Program-made: the position numbers and the translations under genes
The notes under the pieces: model-generated
Told to the model about the DNA's origin: nothing
What the model saw: the letters and a program-made list of their open reading frames with translations, nothing else
Databases searched by the model: none
Part shown: positions 1 to 8,743 of the stretch, piece after piece
Layout of the letters: each line of letters begins with the position of its first letter
How positions within the stretch are numbered: position 1 is the first letter of the stretch
Assembly: GCA_964242305.1 (NCBI GenBank)
Contig: CAXTBB010000005.1
Location: 62,001 to 126,000 of the forward strand
DNA: 64,000 nucleotides
Source: DATLGB01 sp964242305
Lineage (GTDB): Bacteria > Actinomycetota > Thermoleophilia > Solirubrobacterales > Solirubrobacteraceae
Direction of reading: 5' to 3'

Positions 1-447
1 GAGATCTCGCCGATCGCGTGCCGGGACTTCTTCGCCGAGCGCGGCGTCGTCCCCGGCAAGGTCGTCGACGGGCCGTTCGTGCGGTGGCGGGGCGCCGGCG
101 TCACGATCCTCCAGGGGGACTTCTTCGATCTCGAGGACCGCTACGACGCGGCCGTCGACCGCGGCGCGCTGGTCGCGGTGTCGCCGGCCACCAGGACGGC
201 GTACGTCCAGCACCTCAACGCACGCCTGGAGCCGAACGCACCGATCTTGCTCGTGGTCCTCGAGTTCGACCAGACCCGCCACAGCGGACCGCCCCATGCG
301 ATCTTCCCCGACGAGGTCCAACGGCTGTTCCCCGGCGCCGTCCCGCTCGGGCGAGGCCCGCTGCAGCGTCGCAGATGGCATCGCATCGGCGGGGCCGACG
401 CGGTGGTCTGGGCGGCGAGACGTCCACCTGGTCAGCCGAGCACGTAG
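1..447 (+). CDS. Thiopurine S-methyltransferase family protein, C-terminal part
   Basis: The reading frame is open from base 1 and gives 148 residues, so the N-terminal part with the SAM-binding GxG loop lies outside the window. The visible part has the TPMT-family layout: an acidic strand followed by ERG, then GDFFDL, then DAAVDRGALVAVSP and a Y-x-x-x-L helix. By family this is a SAM-dependent methyltransferase acting on thiol, selenium or halide-type substrates; the substrate cannot be told here. It converges on the FAD oxidoreductase gene, with 11 bases between the two stop codons. Confidence 0.8.
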   Translation, partial: EISPIACRDFFAERGVVPGKVVDGPFVRWRGAGVTILQGDFFDLEDRYDAAVDRGALVAVSPATRTAYVQHLNARLEPNAPILLVVLEFDQTRHSGPPHAIFPDEVQRLFPGAVPLGRGPLQRRRWHRIGGADAVVWAARRPPGQPST

Positions 448-458
448 ATCAGCCGACC

Positions 459-1781
459 TCAGCCCACCGCCGGCGCGCCGAGGAGCTCCGCGACCACGTC
501 CCGAGCGGTCTCGGCGCAGGACTGCGTGCCGCCGCTGCCGTAGTCGCGCACCCCGTCGCCGACGTTGAACAGGTTGTCCAGCGGCGTCGCACGGGGCATC
601 TCGTACCCCGAGAGCGCGCGCTGGGCGGGCCAGTCGTCGCGCATGACCCGCGCGTCGATCACCTCCGCCGCAGCCATGCCCGGCAGTTCTGTGCGGAGCT
701 CCTCGAGTGCCGCGTCGAACTCCGCCTCGGCGTCGAAGTCACCCACGGCGGGACGGGGCACGGCGTAGACGACGGTGAGGTGCTTGCCCTCGGGTGCCAG
801 CTCCGGGCACGTCGCGGTCAGGTTCCCGGCGTTGCAGACCCGTTCGGTATCGGAGAAGACGACGAGGCCGGGACAGTCGAGCAGTGGCTCGTCGGACGCC
901 ACGTGGATGATGAAGTTGGCGGTGGGCTTGGCCAGTCGCCGGATGGAGGCGACGTAGTCCTCGCCGAGCACCTGCTCACCGACCAGGCCGATCGTGGCCA
1001 CCGGTCCGACGTTGGAGATGACGGCGCCGCAGCTGATCTCGACGATCTCCCCGTTGCGACGAACGGTGGCGCCCGTGACCCGGCCGTCCTCACCATGCAG
1101 GGCGGTCACCTCGCTGTCGAGCCAGACCTCGCCGCCGTCGCGCTCGACCACGTCGGCCAGTGCCCGGCACACACCGACGGTGCCTTGCGGATGGAAGCCG
1201 AACCGCCGGAACGCGCCCTTCTCCATGAAGTACGTCAGGAAGGCGCGCGCGGGGATCTCGTCGGCGTTGACGGCGAAGATGGCGGCCGCGAGGTTGCGGA
1301 AGAGGCGATGGACCGTCTGGTTGGAGGTCGCACCGCCGATCCACTGCTCGAGGGTCTGCTGATCCTCCGGGTACTCGCCCCTGCGCGCACTCCCGAGCTG
1401 CGTGAGCACCTTGGCGCCGCGCTTGGTGATCTTGTCGAGCAGGAACGCCCAGCCCCCCTTGGCCGGATTGACGGTCTTGCCCTTGACCCGGAACACGTTC
1501 GCGGGCTCGGGGTACCGCAGGTCGAGCGAGATCCCGAGGTCGGTGAACGTCTCCTCCATCGCGCCGCTGTGCTCGATCGCGACCGCGCCGATGTTGATCG
1601 TGTATCCGTCCTTGACGAACGAGGAGGCGCGGCCACCCACTGCGCTTTCGCGCTCGATCAGGAGCGGCTTCTGACCAGCCGCGGCCAGGCGTGCGGCCGC
1701 GCACACCCCGCCCATCCCGGCGCCCACGACGACGACGTTGCGGTGGTCGGCCATCGTCGCGGAGACCGGGACCGTTCTCAT
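459..1781 (-). CDS. FAD-dependent phytoene desaturase/amine oxidase-like oxidoreductase
   Basis: A 440-residue flavoprotein of the NAD(P)/FAD phytoene-dehydrogenase superfamily. The dinucleotide fold GAGMGG is near residues 20-25, the GGRASSF motif follows at about 49-55, and a C-terminal FAD motif (NVGDGVRDYGSGG) is near 405-420. The ATG at 1781 is preferred over an inner ATG at 1754 because AGAGGAG lies about 8 bases upstream of it. No carotenoid genes are nearby, so a carotenoid substrate is not implied; related proteins act as retinol saturases or other lipid oxidoreductases. A perfect palindrome 47 bases upstream suggests regulation by a dimeric repressor. Confidence 0.8.
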   Translation of the reverse strand: MRTVPVSATMADHRNVVVVGAGMGGVCAAARLAAAGQKPLLIERESAVGGRASSFVKDGYTINIGAVAIEHSGAMEETFTDLGISLDLRYPEPANVFRVKGKTVNPAKGGWAFLLDKITKRGAKVLTQLGSARRGEYPEDQQTLEQWIGGATSNQTVHRLFRNLAAAIFAVNADEIPARAFLTYFMEKGAFRRFGFHPQGTVGVCRALADVVERDGGEVWLDSEVTALHGEDGRVTGATVRRNGEIVEISCGAVISNVGPVATIGLVGEQVLGEDYVASIRRLAKPTANFIIHVASDEPLLDCPGLVVFSDTERVCNAGNLTATCPELAPEGKHLTVVYAVPRPAVGDFDAEAEFDAALEELRTELPGMAAAEVIDARVMRDDWPAQRALSGYEMPRATPLDNLFNVGDGVRDYGSGGTQSCAETARDVVAELLGAPAVG

Positions 1782-1827
1782 CGTGCTTTCTCCTCTGACT
1801 GGGAACCCTCGGCGGCGATACTACTCA

Positions 1828-1848
1828 GTTCGTACACGTTGTACGAAC
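1828..1848. promoter_or_regulatory. Perfect palindromic operator upstream of the FAD oxidoreductase
   Basis: The arms GTTCGTACA and TGTACGAAC are exact reverse complements separated by CGT. The site lies between the end of the LysR gene and the start of the FAD oxidoreductase, 47-67 bases upstream of the latter's ATG, where an operator overlapping a promoter would be expected. The size and shape suit a TetR or GntR dimer rather than LysR. No cognate regulator is adjacent. Confidence 0.6.
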
Positions 1849-1933
1849 ACAGCGCTTGGGCGCTCTGTCCGCGAGGCGGGCGGATCCTCGGGTAGCGGCG
1901 CAACACGCGGAACACCGCGAAGACGTCCGTTCC

Positions 1934-2842
1934 CTAGCGCGTCCACCGCTTCGAGCGGACGAGGGCGGCGGTTGCCGCGCGTGCGCGTTCCACGACCGCC
2001 GAGTGGTGATCAGCTGCCCACAGCAGGTCGAAGATGAGCACGGGCCGCGGATCGGTGAGCGGCACGAGGGCGATGCCGCGCGGCAGCTGCTCGGCGAGCG
2101 ATCCGACGACGAGGCCGACTCCGCGGCCAGCGCCGATGGCGCCCCAGATGGTGGCGCCGGAGACCGGCTCGCCGAGGCGGGGCTCGAAGCCAGCTTCGCG
2201 GCACGCGGCGAGCACCGCGTCGTGGTAGCCGGGCGTGACCTCGCGGGGCCAGAGCGCGAAGTCGTCCTCGGCGAGCTCGCTCAGCCCGATGCGCTCGCGG
2301 CCGGCGAGCGGGTGGCTGTCCCCCAGGGCGGCGACGAAGGGCTCGCGGCGGATCTCGAGACGGTCGATCGAGGCCGGGACGGTCATGCGCGGGCAGAGGG
2401 CGACGTCCTGTCGGCCCTCGAGGAGCGCAGGGACCAGGTCGGCGGCGAGCATCTCGACCTGGGCGACGCGCAGGTCGGGCGCGCCGGCGCGCAGCTCGTC
2501 GATGAGCGCGGGCAGCGTCTCGTAGGCGGTGGACAGCGTGTAGGCGACGCGCACGGTGCCGGTCTCGCCGCGTGCGGCCGCCTGGGTGCGGGCCACGACG
2601 CGGTCGACGCCGTTGACGATCCTGCGGGCCTCCTGGACGAAGACCGCCCCGGCCGCCGTGACCTCCACACCGCGGTTGCCGCGTTCGAAGAGCTGGACCC
2701 CGATCAGGTCCTCGACGGCCTTTACCTGCTGCGACAGGGCCTGCTGGGCGACGTGCAGCTGCTCGGCGGCGCGCGTGAAGCTGCGCTGCCGCGCCACCTC
2801 GATCACGTAGCGAAGCTGCCTCAGCTCGGGCGTGACGGCCAT
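1934..2842 (-). CDS. LysR-family transcriptional regulator
   Basis: 302 residues, the normal length for the family. The N-terminal winged helix-turn-helix (residues about 5-65; LRQLRYVIEVARQRSFTRAAEQLHVAQQALSQQVKAVED) is classical, followed by a type-2 periplasmic-binding-like effector domain (about 90-290). The gene is divergent from the DJ-1-like gene, with a 118-base spacer packed with CACAAG half-sites, the usual arrangement for a LysR protein that controls itself and its divergent neighbour. The inducer is unknown. It may also reach the FAD oxidoreductase downstream on the same strand, although that gene has its own operator. Confidence 0.93.
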   Translation of the reverse strand: MAVTPELRQLRYVIEVARQRSFTRAAEQLHVAQQALSQQVKAVEDLIGVQLFERGNRGVEVTAAGAVFVQEARRIVNGVDRVVARTQAAARGETGTVRVAYTLSTAYETLPALIDELRAGAPDLRVAQVEMLAADLVPALLEGRQDVALCPRMTVPASIDRLEIRREPFVAALGDSHPLAGRERIGLSELAEDDFALWPREVTPGYHDAVLAACREAGFEPRLGEPVSGATIWGAIGAGRGVGLVVGSLAEQLPRGIALVPLTDPRPVLIFDLLWAADHHSAVVERARAATAALVRSKRWTR

Positions 2843-2854
2843 GGAGGGAGGCTA

Positions 2855-2916
2855 TCCCGCCACAAGGTCGACTTGTGGCGGGACGGTGCCACAAGAACGG
2901 CGTTCGCTGTCACAAG
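2855..2916. promoter_or_regulatory. LysR-type operator region: 12-bp inverted repeat plus extra CACAAG half-sites
   Basis: A perfect inverted repeat with arms TCCCGCCACAAG (2855-2866) and CTTGTGGCGGGA (2872-2883) flanks a 5-base centre. Further same-orientation copies of the half-site occur at 2889-2895 (CCACAAG) and 2909-2916 (GTCACAAG). The array fills the space between the divergent LysR and DJ-1-like starts. LysR regulators usually bind one strong dyad (recognition site) and weaker promoter-proximal half-sites, which is what is seen. Confidence 0.72.
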
Positions 2917-2960
2917 TGATCGCGCTTGGCCGCGTGAGGGCTGTCCCTCAGCATCGCCTC

Positions 2961-3730
2961 ATGACCCACTCGAACCTGAACCCGGTGAACCCTGATCACC
3001 CCAAGCGCGCGGCGATCGTCATCTCCAACGCCGCGACCTCCACCTCGACGGGCTGGCCCGTCGGCTTCTGGTGGTCCGAGCTGACGCACCCGTACTACAC
3101 GTTCACGGAGGCGGGCTGGGAGGTCGACGTCTACTCGCCCGAGGCGGCCCGTGCGAGTGGGACGCCATGAGCGACCCCGAGGACGAGTCGCAATGGCAGA
3201 AGGAGGACGTCATCTCGCGCGGCTACAAGCACGATCCCGAGTTCCGCGCGCTGGCAGAGGACACCAGGCCGGTCCGGGACCTCGACGTCGATGCCTACGA
3301 CGTCCTCGTGGTCGCCGGCGGCCAGGGCCCGATGTTCACCTTCAAGGACGCCACCGACCTGCACGAGAAGTTCGTGCAGTTCTATGAGACGGGCAAGGTC
3401 ACCGCGGCGCTGTGCCACGGAACGGCGATCCTCGCTTTCGCGACCCTGTCCAACGGCGAGCCGCTGGTAAAGGGCAAGACGGTCACCGGCTTCCCCAACG
3501 TCGAGGAGGACCTCGCCGACCAGATGACCTGGGAGGCCGGAGCGCTGCCGAAGGGCGAGCACATCATGCCCTGGCGCATCGAGGACTCGCTCCGAGACCT
3601 GGGCGCCAACTACATCCAGGCCGGCGCGTTCCGCTCCTTCGCGATCCGCGACGGCAACCTGGTCACGGGCCAGCAGAACTTCTCCGGCGCCGAGACCGCC
3701 CAGAAGATCCTGGAAGCGGTCGGCCGATGA
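2961..3730 (+). pseudogene. DJ-1/PfpI (type 1 glutamine amidotransferase-like) protein, one-base frameshift
   Basis: The N-terminal part reads in one frame from ATG 2961 (AAIVISNAATSTSTGWPVGFWW, then EVDVYSPE), and the rest (GGPCEWDAMSDP to the stop at 3730) reads in another. Adding one G in the GAGGCGG tract at 3141-3147 would restore a continuous protein of about 256 residues with the family sequence SPEGGPCEWDAM. The catalytic elbow ALCHGTAIL with its nucleophilic Cys is intact downstream. Family members act as chaperones, glyoxalases or amidases. The lesion may be a real inactivation or a base-call error in a GC-rich draft; the strong conservation around it favours error. The gene overlaps the next one by ATGA. 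Confidence 0.8.
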
Positions 3731-4377
3731 AGGTGACCGTCATCGGCGCCGGGCGCATCGGCGGCAACGTCGCCGCGCAGCTCGCGCGCGCGGGACACGA
3801 GGTCACCGTGACGTTCTCGCGCGACGCGGCGGCGCTCGGGCAGCGCGCCGCCGAGCTCGGCGCCGCGGCGATTTCCGACGTCGCCGCGGCCGTCGCGGCA
3901 AGCGAAGTCGTCGTCGTCTCCATCCCGTGGGGCGCACTACCCGACGCGCTCGCCCTGATGGGGTCGCTGGACGGGCGCATCGTCGTGGACACCACGAACC
4001 AGTTCGGCCCGGGCCCGAAGCCGGCCGACGGGCAGACCGCGGCGGCGTTCAACGCGAAGCGGATGGGCGGGCGTTACACGAAGTCCTTCAACACCCTGAC
4101 GGCAGCCTTTCAGGCCGAGATGGCGCGCCGCGACCCGCGCGTGGTGCAGTGGCTCTGCGGAGACGACAAGGACGCCAAGGCCGTGGTGGCCGGCCTGGTC
4201 GCCGACGCCGGCTATGTGGCCGTGGACGTCGGCGGCACCGCGGAGTGCGCGGTCATGGAGGCCCCGCGCCGCGACGGCGCCGTCTACGGGGAGGAATACC
4301 GCGAACCCGAGGCCCGTGCGGTGGTCGCGGCCATCCGGGCTGGAGAGCCGATCCCGCCCACCCCGGAGTACGCGTGA
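3727..4377 (+). CDS. F420H2:NADP oxidoreductase-like NAD(P)-binding protein
   Basis: 216 residues. The start is a GAGRIGGNVA Rossmann loop at residues 7-16, followed by VVVSIPWGAL and VVDTTNQFGPG, the pattern of the F420-dependent NADP reductase family (coenzyme F420 reductase domain). Members transfer hydride between F420H2 and NADP+, or reduce other substrates with NADPH. The gene overlaps the DJ-1-like gene by ATGA (3727-3730), so the two form a translationally coupled pair under the LysR-controlled promoter. True F420 use is inference from the family. Confidence 0.85.
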   Translation: MKVTVIGAGRIGGNVAAQLARAGHEVTVTFSRDAAALGQRAAELGAAAISDVAAAVAASEVVVVSIPWGALPDALALMGSLDGRIVVDTTNQFGPGPKPADGQTAAAFNAKRMGGRYTKSFNTLTAAFQAEMARRDPRVVQWLCGDDKDAKAVVAGLVADAGYVAVDVGGTAECAVMEAPRRDGAVYGEEYREPEARAVVAAIRAGEPIPPTPEYA

Positions 4378-4379
4378 CC

Positions 4380-5275
4380 GTCGGGATCTTGCGAGCACCG
4401 TTCGACCGCCGTCCAGGTGCGGGCGACCATCGCCGGCCAGTCGCCGATGGCGCTCGGGTACGGGTTCGGCGGACAGACCCGGTTCTTGTCCGCATCCTCG
4501 CCGCCGCGTCCCTCGACGACCCCACCAGCGCCGCATCGAACGTCGGGGTGAGATGGCGGACCTGCTGGAGCACGATCCGCCCCGGTTGGAAGACGGGCTG
4601 CTCGGGTGCGTCGCGGAGCCCGCTTGCGGTGCACGCAAAGGTCGTCCGGTCCCGTCGCGACCTCACCTCGCTCGAGGACGATTCGATCGGCCTCGATGCG
4701 CCGGACGCGACCCAGCCGGACCACGTCTTCGATCTGGCGCAACGCCTGGATCTCGTGCGTACTCAGCATGGTCCCGCGATACATCTCGGCCGGCGCTGAC
4801 GGGTCCAGGCGGACAAGGCGGCCCGAATCCTCCAGCCGCTCCACCAGCCCGTCGAGGTCGGCGGACCGCGCGCCGGCTTCGGCGTCGAGCGCGATTCCTT
4901 CCATGATGGCGCCGACCTGCTCCAGCGGTTGGAAGTGAGAGCGGTGGTGGAACCAGGCATCGCGCGGCCGGACCCAGCGAATGCGCGCAGGGTCGACGTC
5001 GGCGCCCAACAGCCACACGCACGCGTCCGCTGCGGTCTTCCCCGCGCCCAAGACGGTGTAGGACGATCCGGGTCGTGCCGCGTTGGGGAGGTCATTCACG
5101 CACACGAGGCGCGCGGACGGGGTAGACCGCGAACGTCGGCTCGTGCGTCGCCGGCACGGCCTCCCCGTCGCCGTCGTAGTACGCGACGGGGTGTGCAGGC
5201 GTACGAAGGGATACGCATCGTCCCAGTGACCACCCGCAGCGCTGCGCCGATCGACCATCGTGACGGCGGCGAGCT
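4380..5275 (-). pseudogene. Decayed FAD/NAD(P)-binding oxidoreductase
   Basis: Pieces of one protein appear in order along the minus strand but in alternating frames: VDRRSAAGGHWDDAYPFVRLH near 5200-5260, then VPATHEPTFAVYP in a second frame, then a long stretch from ARLVCVNDLP through SYTVLGAGKTAADAC to DDLCVH in the first frame, then LQQVRHLTPTFDAALVG in a third frame, then KNRVCPPNPYPSAIGDWPAMVARTW. At least four frame changes are needed and the N-terminal GxGxxG is missing. The family is an actinobacterial FAD/NAD(P)-binding protein of unknown substrate. It converges on the F420-type reductase. No intact gene occupies 4378-5541. Confidence 0.75.
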
Positions 5276-5541
5276 GACCCGTTCGGCAATCCTGACCGAG
5301 GCGTTCCTTTCGCATGTCGAGCGCGGGGTCTTCCCCGGCGGTTGCTTCTTCTCCGCGGCGGCGGTCGACGTCGCCGCGTGGCCCGGTCCGGTCCGCGACA
5401 CCTCGCCGGTCTGTCCGGGCGCCTGCGATACGACGCACGTCGCAAGGGGACCTCGTCACCTCGGTTCGTCGAAGATCGCTCCCGAGGCACGGTGACGGAG
5501 CGGCGGCGAGCCGGTCGGCCCTGAGAGGTCGGCGACGCTGG

Positions 5542-6612
5542 TTACGGCAGCGCCCCGCGCGCATCGCGAAGCTCACCGGGACAGAGCGGTGACGGGATGG
5601 CGGCGCCAAGCTGCTGGGCTGCGGCGCGGACGAGACGGCGGGCGTCCCGGACGGCCTCGGCTTCCGAACTCGCGTGACCGTCGGCGAGCACCTCGACCCG
5701 GACGCGGGCGTCGACCTCTGCGCGGACCCCAGGGGAAGCCGAGCCCGCGATCACGGCGAGGGCCGCGCCGGTAGGTGCCCGCATGAGCACCTCACCCACG
5801 ACCTTGCCGACGAGGCTGGACGGGTCCAGCCGTCCCTCACCCGTGACGATCAGGTCGGCCGCGTCGAGGGCCGCCTGGAGCCCAACCGTCGCGGCGACGC
5901 AATCGAAGCCCGACGTCAGCCGTGCGCCGAGCGCGGCGAGGCCGCCGCCCAGTCCGCCGGCCGCCCCGCCTGACGGGAGCGCGGTGACATCGACCCCGAG
6001 TCGCTGCTGGTACTCGGCGGCGAGACGGTCCAACCGGGCACTGAGCGCGGCGATATCGGTGGCCGACGCGCCTTTCTGCGGGCCGAAGACCCTCGCAGCG
6101 TCAGCGAAGCGCGTCTCGACGTCGCAGAGCACCGTGACGGGGTGGCCGTCCAGCGACCATTCGAGCGCTTGAAGCGCGCCGAGGCCGCCGTCGGTCGTCG
6201 CCGATCCTCCTGCGGCGACCAGCACGGAGGTTGCTCCGCGGCCGATGGCGATTGCGATCAGCTCTCCCACCCCGCGGCTCGTGGCGCGCACCGCATCATT
6301 GGCGCCCGTGACGAGCTGGAGCCCGGCGACGCGCGCGGTTTCGACGATCGCTGTGCCGTCGTCCAGCAGCGCCCACTCGGCTTCGACAGGCAACCCAAGC
6401 GGGCCAGTTGCCCGATCGCACATGCGGGTCCCGCCGCGCGCGGCCAGCAGCACGTCGAGCGTCCCCTCGCCGCCGTCGGCCAACGGGCGTTCAACGCAGG
6501 CGTAGCCCGCCTTCGTCAATCCTTCGGCCATGGCGCGTGCGGCCTCAGGCGCAGTCAACGAGCCGCGGAACTTGTCCGGGCAGCACACGGCGCGCGGGGG
6601 CCGGGCGCTCAC
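5542..6612 (-). CDS. Glycerate 2-kinase, last gene of the 23-kb array
   Basis: 356 residues beginning with GTG at 6612, which overlaps the stop of the upstream hydroxyacid oxidase (GTGA). Family signatures are PDKFRGSLTA near the N-terminus, PLADGGEGTLDVL, VLVAAGGSATTDGG, FGPQKGA and TGEGRLD. It phosphorylates D-glycerate to 2-phosphoglycerate (GlxK/GarK family), feeding glycolysis. Its position after hydroxyacid dehydrogenases and an FMN hydroxyacid oxidase suggests that glycerate is the exit metabolite of the pathway. A second, diverged copy of the family is at 49335-50315. Confidence 0.92.
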   Translation of the reverse strand: MSARPPRAVCCPDKFRGSLTAPEAARAMAEGLTKAGYACVERPLADGGEGTLDVLLAARGGTRMCDRATGPLGLPVEAEWALLDDGTAIVETARVAGLQLVTGANDAVRATSRGVGELIAIAIGRGATSVLVAAGGSATTDGGLGALQALEWSLDGHPVTVLCDVETRFADAARVFGPQKGASATDIAALSARLDRLAAEYQQRLGVDVTALPSGGAAGGLGGGLAALGARLTSGFDCVAATVGLQAALDAADLIVTGEGRLDPSSLVGKVVGEVLMRAPTGAALAVIAGSASPGVRAEVDARVRVEVLADGHASSEAEAVRDARRLVRAAAQQLGAAIPSPLCPGELRDARGALP

Positions 6613-7763
6613 GTGCGTTGCGGTGCGAGGTACGACGCGTCGAGGCTGCGAACGTCCGTTTCGCCCAGCAGGGACATCGACACCTCGATCTCCCGCCGCA
6701 GAAGGGTGAGCATCGACTGCACCCCCTGCGGGCCTTCCGCGAGCGCGTAGGCCCACGGTCGCCCGATGCTGACGGCGCGGGCACCGAGGCACAGTGCCTT
6801 GATGACGTCGGTGCCGCGTCGGACACCTCCGTCCAGCACGACCTCGGCACGTCCGGCGACGGCTTCGACCACCGCTGGGAGCGCGTCGAGCGCCGCGATG
6901 TCGCCGTCGAGCTGCCGGCCGCCGTGGTTGGAGACGAAGATCACGTCGGCGCCGAGGTCGACGGCCCGACGGGCGTCGCCGGGATGGACCACGCCCTTCA
7001 CGCCCATGGGACCCTTCCAACGAGAGCGCACCCATTCGACATGCTCCCAGGTGATCGGCTCGAGCCCGCGGGCCAGTGCATCACCCGAGCGCTTGGCCTG
7101 GCCGACGAATCCGAACAGCGGCGGTGGGGCCGCGTCTCCGAACACCTTCACCGACACTCGCCGGTGTCGGACCACGTTGGCCGTCCAGCGTGGGTGGCGG
7201 AGGATCTGCACCGCATTGCGCCGGGTCAGGCGCGGGGGACGAGAGAACGCATTCGCGACATCGCGCTCGCGGTTGCTGACGGTGGGTGTGTCGACCGTCA
7301 CCGCCAGACCCCGGTAGCCGGCCGCCTGCGCGCGATCGATCAGCGATCCGTAGAAGCGCCGGTCGCCATACGTGTAGAGCTGGTACCAGGGCTTGGGCTC
7401 GGCGGCCCGGGCAACCTCCTCGATGGTGTAGCTGGCGTTCGCGGACACGAGCATGAGCAGACCCTGTGCCGAGGCGACCCGTGCGACCCCCCGATCTCCC
7501 TCAGGGTGGACGAGTCCGACATTGCCGACGGGGGCGAGGATGACCGGCATGCTCATCGCCTGACCACAGAGTGAGGTGGAGGCGTCGACTGGCCGGTGCG
7601 TCTCGTGGACACGGTGTCGGAGCCGAACGGCACGGAAGGCGGCACGATTGTCGCGCATCGTGGTCTCGTCCTCGGAGCCGCCGTCCACGAAATCGAAGAC
7701 CGCGCGCGGAAGACGCTTGCGGGCCGAGGCCCGGTAGCCGTCGAGGTTGTAGGGCGGGATCAT
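6609..7763 (-). CDS. FMN-dependent alpha-hydroxy acid oxidase/dehydrogenase
   Basis: 384 residues with the lactate/glycolate oxidase TIM-barrel signature: FDFVDGGSEDE near the N-terminus, SNHGGRQLDG carrying the catalytic His and substrate Arg, and DGGVRRGTDVIKAL with the FMN phosphate loop GARAVSIGRPW. It oxidises (S)-2-hydroxyacids to 2-oxoacids, passing electrons to oxygen or the respiratory chain. It overlaps both neighbours by 4 bases. Paired with a D-2-hydroxyacid dehydrogenase and an LhgO-like oxidase, it gives the cluster activities on both hydroxyacid enantiomers. Confidence 0.92.
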   Translation of the reverse strand: MIPPYNLDGYRASARKRLPRAVFDFVDGGSEDETTMRDNRAAFRAVRLRHRVHETHRPVDASTSLCGQAMSMPVILAPVGNVGLVHPEGDRGVARVASAQGLLMLVSANASYTIEEVARAAEPKPWYQLYTYGDRRFYGSLIDRAQAAGYRGLAVTVDTPTVSNRERDVANAFSRPPRLTRRNAVQILRHPRWTANVVRHRRVSVKVFGDAAPPPLFGFVGQAKRSGDALARGLEPITWEHVEWVRSRWKGPMGVKGVVHPGDARRAVDLGADVIFVSNHGGRQLDGDIAALDALPAVVEAVAGRAEVVLDGGVRRGTDVIKALCLGARAVSIGRPWAYALAEGPQGVQSMLTLLRREIEVSMSLLGETDVRSLDASYLAPQRT

Positions 7764-8743
7764 GCGCGCGCTTGGACAGGTGTCTTGACCGGGGTGCGCG
7801 GCGGGAGTCCGGAGAGGATGTCGACGACATTGTGAGCCGCGAGCTCCGCCATTGCCGCGCGCGTCTCCACCGTCGCCGAGCCGAGGTGGGGAAGGAGCAC
7901 CACGTCGTCGCGCCCCAGGAGCCCGGGGTGAACGGCGGGCTCGTGTTCGTAGACGTCGAGCGCTGCACCGGCCAGGTGTCCGGCGTCCAGCGCTTCCGCC
8001 AGCGCCGCCTCGTCGATGATGGCGCCCCGCGCGGTATTGACCAGATACGCGGTGGGCTTCATCCGCCTGAGACCGGTGGCGTCGAGGAGGTGGTGGGTCT
8101 CAGGCGTCAGCGGGCAGTGCAGCGAGACCACATCCGAGGTGGTCAGCAGCGCGTCCAGTTCGAGTCGCTCGAGCCGCAGTTCCTCCGTCAGCTCAGAGGC
8201 AGCCGGACGGCGCCCGGAGTAGGCGATCTTCATGCCGAACGCCCGTGCGCGGCGGGCGGTGGCGATGCCGATCTCTCCGAGGCCGACGATGCCGAGCCGC
8301 TTGCCCTCCAGGCTCGCTCCGAGCATGAACGACATGTGCCACGACCATGGGGTCCGGGCGCGGATGAGGCGCTCACCCTCGCCGATACGGCGGGTGACGG
8401 CCAGCATCAGGGTTATGGCGAGGTCCGCGGTGGCGGCCGTCAGCACCCCGGGGGTGTTGGTGACGGCGATCCCGCGGCGGTGGGCCGCGGCGACATCGAT
8501 GTTGTCGTAGCCGACCGCGACGTTGGCGACGCAGCGCAACTGGGGGCCGGCCGCGTCCAGGATGGAGGCGTCGATGCGGTCATGGAGCATCGTCACCAGG
8601 ACCACCGAGCCGGCGGCCGCACGCGCGAGCTCCCCCGGAGCGAGCGGCCGATCCTGCCGGCATACCGTGAGGTCGCCAGCTCGGTCGAGGAGCGCGAGCG
8701 CGCCATCGGGCAAGGACCGCGTGACCAGGATGCTGTCGCTCAT
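7760..8743 (-). CDS. D-2-hydroxyacid dehydrogenase (glyoxylate/hydroxypyruvate reductase type)
   Basis: 327 residues from ATG 8743, which overlaps the stop of the MDR gene (ATGA). NAD-binding loop GLGEIG near residue 155; catalytic Arg in NTARGA, Glu in YEHEP and His in LPHLGS, all present. The family reduces 2-oxoacids such as glyoxylate and hydroxypyruvate with NAD(P)H. Next to a glycerate kinase, hydroxypyruvate or tartronate semialdehyde to D-glycerate is the most economical assignment, but that is inference. A second member of the family is at 24456-25430. Confidence 0.9.
   Translation of the reverse strand: MSDSILVTRSLPDGALALLDRAGDLTVCRQDRPLAPGELARAAAGSVVLVTMLHDRIDASILDAAGPQLRCVANVAVGYDNIDVAAAHRRGIAVTNTPGVLTAATADLAITLMLAVTRRIGEGERLIRARTPWSWHMSFMLGASLEGKRLGIVGLGEIGIATARRARAFGMKIAYSGRRPAASELTEELRLERLELDALLTTSDVVSLHCPLTPETHHLLDATGLRRMKPTAYLVNTARGAIIDEAALAEALDAGHLAGAALDVYEHEPAVHPGLLGRDDVVLLPHLGSATVETRAAMAELAAHNVVDILSGLPPRTPVKTPVQARA

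Noticed and set aside
459..1781. Carotenoid biosynthesis locus
   Set aside because: The phytoene-desaturase-like fold is shared by many oxidoreductases, and no phytoene synthase or cyclase is nearby.
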